NCBI RefSeq assembly: GCF_039536325.1
Contig: NZ_BAAAYO010000010.1
Coordinates: 310,001-374,000, forward strand
Length of the DNA stretch: 64,000 nucleotides
Source: Paenibacillus_AB hodogayensis
GTDB lineage: Bacteria; Bacillota; Bacilli; Paenibacillales; NBRC-103111
Direction of reading: 5' to 3'
The translations under genes and the position numbers were made by a program. Below are positions 60,433-64,000 of this stretch, one piece after another. The notes below the pieces were generated by a model. It worked only from the letters and a program-made list of their open reading frames with translations. It did no database searches and was not told the DNA's origin. Position 1 is the stretch's first letter; the number at the start of each line of letters is the position of its first letter.

Positions 60433-61791
60433 TTAACCTTTCATACGGAACGAATACACGTCGGCGTCCTTCAGCCGGAAGCGGAGACGGATCGGCCGGC
60501 CTTCCAGCCCGCGCAAGCTTGTTCCCGATGACCACACCACCGTCTCCTGCAGCGAATCGCCGTACAGAGGCTCCATATCGTCAAAGGACAATCCGTTCAG
60601 CGCGCGACCGGACTCGTCCGCGACCTCGACCTGCACCGAGCCGACCGCCGAGGTGGAGAAGTTCAGCTCCAGCCGTTCGCCGGTTGTAAGCAGCGGCTTC
60701 GTCGTCATCTCTCCGCCGGCGTAATCCGCCTGCACGGAAGCAAAACCGTGCTTTCTAACCGCTACGCGGCGCAGCCGCACGCTGTCGAAACGGTAATGCT
60801 CACCGATGTAGAAGGAGAACTCCGTATCGCTCTCCACACAGCCGTAAGCCGGCATGATGTTCCGGTCCGTCCAGTTGCGCTCGTCCAGGCCCGGCCGCAC
60901 CCAGCCCTCCATAAACGTTCGGTCCCATGTCGTACCATCGCGACTCGTCATGAACACGGCGTCGCTGACGCCCCGCTCCCCGTGGCCGGCCACCCTTTTG
61001 CGTTCCGGCACGAAGCGCATCGGGAACGACAAGTACAGATGCTCGACCTGCGGGCACGGAATCGTCGCATTCGTATAAAAATGCTCCATCGGCGCTCCAT
61101 ACGAATACGTGTTGCGCCGCTGCGGCCCCCAGTGGATAAAATCGGAGGAAAGCGCGCTTTGCACGCCACGGATTCCGTCGGATGTAAAATAACGATTGTA
61201 GCAGCGGTATTGCCCGGCCTCGCCGTCCCAGAAGGCGATGTTCTGCGAATCGAACGCTCCGTCCGTCATGACGGGCTCATCCTGCAGCATCGACCAGCGG
61301 AGGCCATCCTCGGATCGCAGCGCATATAACGGCGATCGATTGTTCACGGTCTGGGCCGCATTGCCGATGCCGGCGACCGCCTTGTATGTTCCGGTCGTCG
61401 AGGCTTGGGCCGATCGGTCGCGGAACGGGGCGAAATTGTGCGCGAGCACCCCCTTCAGCACGATGTTGTTTCTCTTGGAGCCGGCAAACTCGACCAGACC
61501 AAGCTCGGGCTTGACGAAATGAATGCCGTCCTCACTTTCCGCATAACAGGTCACCTGCTCGTGGGAGTCGTCGGCAGCCGTATTGCCTCGATAATAAAGC
61601 CGTACCCTGCCTTCGTCCTGAATGACCGTAAAATAGCTGGTGTGCGGTCCTTCCCACGGTTCAGGGAACGTCAGCACCACTTCTTTCCGTTCCGGCGGGT
61701 GCATCGCAAGCCGGATTCCGCACCTCTCGGCAATCAGCCGGTCGTCCGTAAACATTTCGATTCTCGAACCGATGCGAATAGCATCCTCCAT
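60433..61791 (-). CDS. Beta-propeller glycoside hydrolase-like protein
   Basis: A 452-residue protein without a signal peptide, so probably cytosolic. It has repeated W/Y-rich strand patterns of a five-bladed propeller (SYFTVIQDEGRVRLYYRG; AFDSQNIAFWDGEAGQYRCY; FMTSRDGTTWDR; NIMPAYGCVESDTEFSFYIG) as in GH32/43/68-type enzymes, then a C-terminal beta-sandwich. The catalytic acids could not be placed with certainty. It is divergent from yhcH, and the shared motif lies between the two starts. Confidence 0.7.
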   Translation of the reverse strand: MEDAIRIGSRIEMFTDDRLIAERCGIRLAMHPPERKEVVLTFPEPWEGPHTSYFTVIQDEGRVRLYYRGNTAADDSHEQVTCYAESEDGIHFVKPELGLVEFAGSKRNNIVLKGVLAHNFAPFRDRSAQASTTGTYKAVAGIGNAAQTVNNRSPLYALRSEDGLRWSMLQDEPVMTDGAFDSQNIAFWDGEAGQYRCYNRYFTSDGIRGVQSALSSDFIHWGPQRRNTYSYGAPMEHFYTNATIPCPQVEHLYLSFPMRFVPERKRVAGHGERGVSDAVFMTSRDGTTWDRTFMEGWVRPGLDERNWTDRNIMPAYGCVESDTEFSFYIGEHYRFDSVRLRRVAVRKHGFASVQADYAGGEMTTKPLLTTGERLELNFSTSAVGSVQVEVADESGRALNGLSFDDMEPLYGDSLQETVVWSSGTSLRGLEGRPIRLRFRLKDADVYSFRMKG

Positions 61792-61838
61792 CCACTATCC
61801 CTCCTCGGCACTCTTGGCAAACGCCGCTTTCCGGTGTC

Positions 61839-61867
61839 TTTACAATCCGATCCATAACAACTACAAT
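61839..61867 (+). promoter_or_regulatory. Promoter of yhcH
   Basis: TTTACA (61839-61844) and TACAAT (61862-61867) are 17 bases apart on the plus strand. The start would be near 61874, just before the shared motif. Confidence 0.7.
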
Positions 61868-61883
61868 GAACACGGGAAACACA

Positions 61884-61903
61884 TTGTCTCTAATCATGCT
61901 ACG
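61884..61903. promoter_or_regulatory. Shared regulatory motif, copy 3
   Basis: Plus-strand match to TTGTCTCTnATnnnGnTACG. It lies directly downstream of the yhcH transcription start and 93 bp upstream of the divergent glycosidase start, a place where a repressor could act on both. Confidence 0.55.
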
Positions 61904-61942
61904 CCATCATTCCATCCATTTTATTCCAGGGAGAGATCGAAT

Positions 61943-62395
61943 TTGATTCTGGATTCCATTGCCAACCTCGGCCAATATGCCGGCTTTCACCCCCGCTTCA
62001 AGCAAGCGATCGAGTTTCTGAACACGCACGACGTGAAACAACTGGAGCCGGGGAAATACGAAATCGACGGCACCCATCTGTTCGCCCTGGTTCAGCATTA
62101 TGAAACGAAGCCGAAAGCAGAAAGCATTTGGGAAGCCCACCGCAACTATTTCGACATCCAGCTCGTAGTCGAAGGCGAGGAGTCGATGGGACATTCGCCG
62201 ATCGGTTTGACCGAGGTTACGACCGCTTATAAGGAAGATTCCGATTACGCCCTGTTCTCGGCCAACGGCAATTTCTTCACGCTTCAGGAAGGCTACTTCG
62301 CCTTCTTCGCTCCCCAGGACGTCCATATGCCGTGCGTTGCGGTCAACGATGTCCCGGCCCCGGTCAAGAAAGTTGTTATCAAAGTGGAGATTTAA
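61943..62395 (+). CDS. yhcH: YhcH/YjgK/YiaL family protein
   Basis: A 150-residue cupin-like protein. The family blocks are KYEIDGTHLFALVQHYETKP, WEAHRNYFDIQLVVEGEESM and the C-terminal FAFFAPQDVHMPCVAV, which supplies metal ligands. Members act in sialic acid, glycolate-sugar or galactose pathways, probably as sugar anomerases or epimerases. Start TTG 61943 has GGGAGAG seven bases upstream; the longer frame overlaps the promoter. It converges on the sialidase-like gene with a terminator between them. Confidence 0.88.
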   Translation: MILDSIANLGQYAGFHPRFKQAIEFLNTHDVKQLEPGKYEIDGTHLFALVQHYETKPKAESIWEAHRNYFDIQLVVEGEESMGHSPIGLTEVTTAYKEDSDYALFSANGNFFTLQEGYFAFFAPQDVHMPCVAVNDVPAPVKKVVIKVEI

Positions 62396-62407
62396 CATAC
62401 ATCGGGC

Positions 62408-62445
62408 AAGCCGCATTCTTCTCTTGAAGAGTGCGGCTTTGTCGT
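62408..62445. terminator. Bidirectional terminator between yhcH and the sialidase-like gene
   Basis: AAGCCGCATTCTT pairs with AAGAGTGCGGCTT and is followed by TGTCGTTTG. Confidence 0.75.
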
Positions 62446-62457
62446 TTGAACAATCGG

Positions 62458-63558
62458 CTAACCGCCCAAGGAAGCCAGCTCGCATATCGTCCCCGCGATA
62501 TAGCGCTCGCGCTCGCCATCCCGGGAATAGTAGTACGTAATCAGCACCCGGCCGTCGAGGAGCTGAACCGCGCACGTGTAGCCGATATCGCCGCCATGTC
62601 CATCCTCGCGGATCATCGTCTCCTGCGCCTCCGTCCAACGCTCGCATTCCGCATCCAGCAGAACGGCGCGAATACCGTACGGCTTGTGGCGATAGCCGTA
62701 AGTGAGCAGCACCCGGCCGTCGTGCAAACGCAGCGGGTGAAACGGGCTCGGCGAATAAAAGGGGCGCCGAATCGGCTCGCTCCACGTCAAGCCGCCGTCT
62801 CGCGACTCCGCGGTCACGAGCGGATAGGCCGTGCGGCCGTCCTCCGGCAGCGGCTTCCGTTTGTGGCAGCGGGCGAACAAGAAGAGCTTGCCCGACAGCG
62901 TCCGGTACAGATTAGGCTCGAACAGGCCGTACCCTTCCTCCGGCTCGATGACGGCGTGTTCGGTCCACGAGCGGCCCCGGTCTATCGTTCTCGCCACAAT
63001 CGCCCGCGAAATGCCGTCCTTCCGTTCGTTCGATTCGCCGTAAAAGGGGACGAGCAGACTGCCATCGTCCAGCTCGACGGCATTGCCGCGAATCGCCAAA
63101 GTGCCGAGGCCGACCGGCAGCGGACGATCCCACGTTTTGCCGCCGTCCGCCGATCTTAGCGAATACGCCCCGGCTTGCTTGCAGAGCCAGTTGTCATATG
63201 CGCTATATTTGTAATCGGGATCGTCCCGCACGTCGCCCCGCTCCGCCACTTTCCACATGAAGCAGGTGGCGAACAGCGTGCCGTCCGCAAGCACGTTCAG
63301 GCACGGATCCTGCACGCCGTAGAAAAAATCGTCGTACAGGATACCCGGCTCGGCGTTCCAGTTTTCCCCGTCGGTCGACGTAATATAGACCGCTTTGGAC
63401 GAAGGATCAATATGCTGAACGCCGCCATATGCTTGCCGGTCCGGCGCTTGACGAAAGGCGGTCACGTACGTCCCTTCCTTGTTCATGACGATGTTCGGGA
63501 ACGCATTGTACTGCCGGTCCTTGTACAGAATGATATGCCGGAAAGACGTAAGCGCCAA
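62458..63558 (-). CDS. Sialidase superfamily BNR/Asp-box protein
   Basis: A 366-residue six-bladed propeller protein without a signal peptide. Asp-boxes are clear: STDGENW, SADGGKTW, TIDRGRSW and SRDGGLTW. An FPNIV and F-R-Q-A-P segment lies at the N-terminus, and EEGYGLFEPNLY could carry the conserved glutamate. The arginine triad of true sialidases could not be confirmed. A cytosolic location and YhcH next door point to an intracellular glycan or sugar-acid step. Its own promoter was not identified. Confidence 0.77.
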   Translation of the reverse strand: MALTSFRHIILYKDRQYNAFPNIVMNKEGTYVTAFRQAPDRQAYGGVQHIDPSSKAVYITSTDGENWNAEPGILYDDFFYGVQDPCLNVLADGTLFATCFMWKVAERGDVRDDPDYKYSAYDNWLCKQAGAYSLRSADGGKTWDRPLPVGLGTLAIRGNAVELDDGSLLVPFYGESNERKDGISRAIVARTIDRGRSWTEHAVIEPEEGYGLFEPNLYRTLSGKLFLFARCHKRKPLPEDGRTAYPLVTAESRDGGLTWSEPIRRPFYSPSPFHPLRLHDGRVLLTYGYRHKPYGIRAVLLDAECERWTEAQETMIREDGHGGDIGYTCAVQLLDGRVLITYYYSRDGERERYIAGTICELASLGG

Positions 63559-63648
63559 AACGACTCCTCCTTCATCTTCTTATTTCCGGGTCAGCTTTCT
63601 CCCGCTTTCCGGAACTTACCCATGCGCCGCCTCAAGCGTCTCCGCGCG

Positions 63649-64000
63649 TTAGATTAAACTAGTCACGCTGCCGGAGCCGTCCTTGAATTTCAGTTTCCCG
63701 TCGGACGCATCGACAAAGAGCGAGCTGTTCGGCACGGAAGCGGCGGTGCTCGGCAGGAAAGACACATGCTCCCCGTTCAACGCCTTGGCGTTGACATAGC
63801 CGTTCTGTATCGTTTCCTTGCCCGCCCTGTCGCCGACCGACAAAGCGCCCTGCCACGACGCCCGCATAAGAAGCTTAACCGTGCCGTTCGACATGGCGTT
63901 GAACTGCAGATCGGCCTTCTCCGCGCCCGCCGAAGAGCTTTGCTGCATGGCTACGACTTCGGCGTACAGCGTTTTTTGCGCAGCGGCGTTATGGGTGTAC
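63649..64000 (-). CDS. C-terminal part of an unknown protein (5' end outside window)
   Basis: The frame is open to the right edge: 116 codons are visible and the start is missing. The residues are low-complexity Ala/Ser/Gly with beta-prone segments, ending NSSLFVDASDGKLKFKDGSG, a kind of ending seen in phage tail or surface beta-helix proteins. It contains no catalytic motif. A surface or structural role is a guess. Confidence 0.5.
   Translation of the reverse strand, partial: YTHNAAAQKTLYAEVVAMQQSSSAGAEKADLQFNAMSNGTVKLLMRASWQGALSVGDRAGKETIQNGYVNAKALNGEHVSFLPSTAASVPNSSLFVDASDGKLKFKDGSGSVTSLI

Noticed and set aside
1..64000. CRISPR arrays, tRNA and rRNA genes, prophage or complete insertion sequences
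   Set aside because: Looked for by eye and none seen; the only mobile traces are the two MITE-like elements. Small RNA genes without strong hairpins could have been missed.

Overview
The window looks like a chromosomal segment of a spore-forming Firmicute of the Paenibacillaceae (Paenibacillus/Cohnella type). The grounds are high GC with GTG and TTG starts behind strong GGAGG-type ribosome binding sites, a YheC/YheD spore-coat ATP-grasp protein, a T-box leader on alaS, and a Bacillus-like housekeeping order. No rRNA, tRNA, CRISPR array or complete insertion sequence was recognised.

Housekeeping backbone (about 1-11.4 kb, 30.4-31.5 kb, 39.7-43.6 kb). Read on the minus strand this follows the Bacillus subtilis alaS-yrr region: alaS (T-box controlled), ireB, ruvX, two DUF1292 genes, mltG, trhP1, trhP2 and pbpI. 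The yrrI, yrrD, cymR, cysteine desulfurase and mnmA genes lie further right. The backbone is split by accessory DNA, and trmR, udk and greA are missing from their usual places.

Accessory region A (11.4-30.4 kb). A minus-strand run appears devoted to D-amino acids or D-peptides: solute-binding lipoprotein, D-amino-acid transaminase, S12 serine hydrolase, M55 D-aminopeptidase, an NTF2-like protein and two more S12 hydrolases. A MITE-like element sits inside the run and a second copy sits upstream of it. Then come a YiaA-like membrane protein followed by degenerate 20-bp repeats, a DnaQ-type exonuclease, a ROK protein, two Gfo/Idh/MocA dehydrogenases with a divergent AraC regulator, a small lipoprotein, a flotillin/NfeD pair with a sigma-W-type promoter, YdcF, and a GNAT-nitrilase pair.

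Accessory region B (31.7-39.7 kb). A 1270-residue secreted multidomain glycosidase-like protein lies with its own ABC importer and AraC regulator.

Accessory region C (43.8-64 kb). It holds an IclR regulator, an amino-sugar module (solute-binding protein, NagA, two permeases, membrane AraC sensor) and an oxidative sugar cluster (Gfo/Idh/MocA, HpcH/HpaI aldolase, two SDRs, aldo/keto reductase, AraC regulator). A c-di-GMP cluster follows: GEMM-I riboswitch plus terminator, HD-GYP protein, unknown 117-residue protein, CBS-GGDEF protein. Last come a glycosidase/YhcH/sialidase-like cluster and a truncated gene at the window edge.

The two most interesting signals are the self-contained c-di-GMP circuit and a 20-bp motif (TTGTCTCTnATnnnGnTACG) found in three control regions: in front of the IclR gene, the oxidative sugar cluster and the glycosidase/YhcH pair. 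The motif suggests one local regulon spread over 17 kb.
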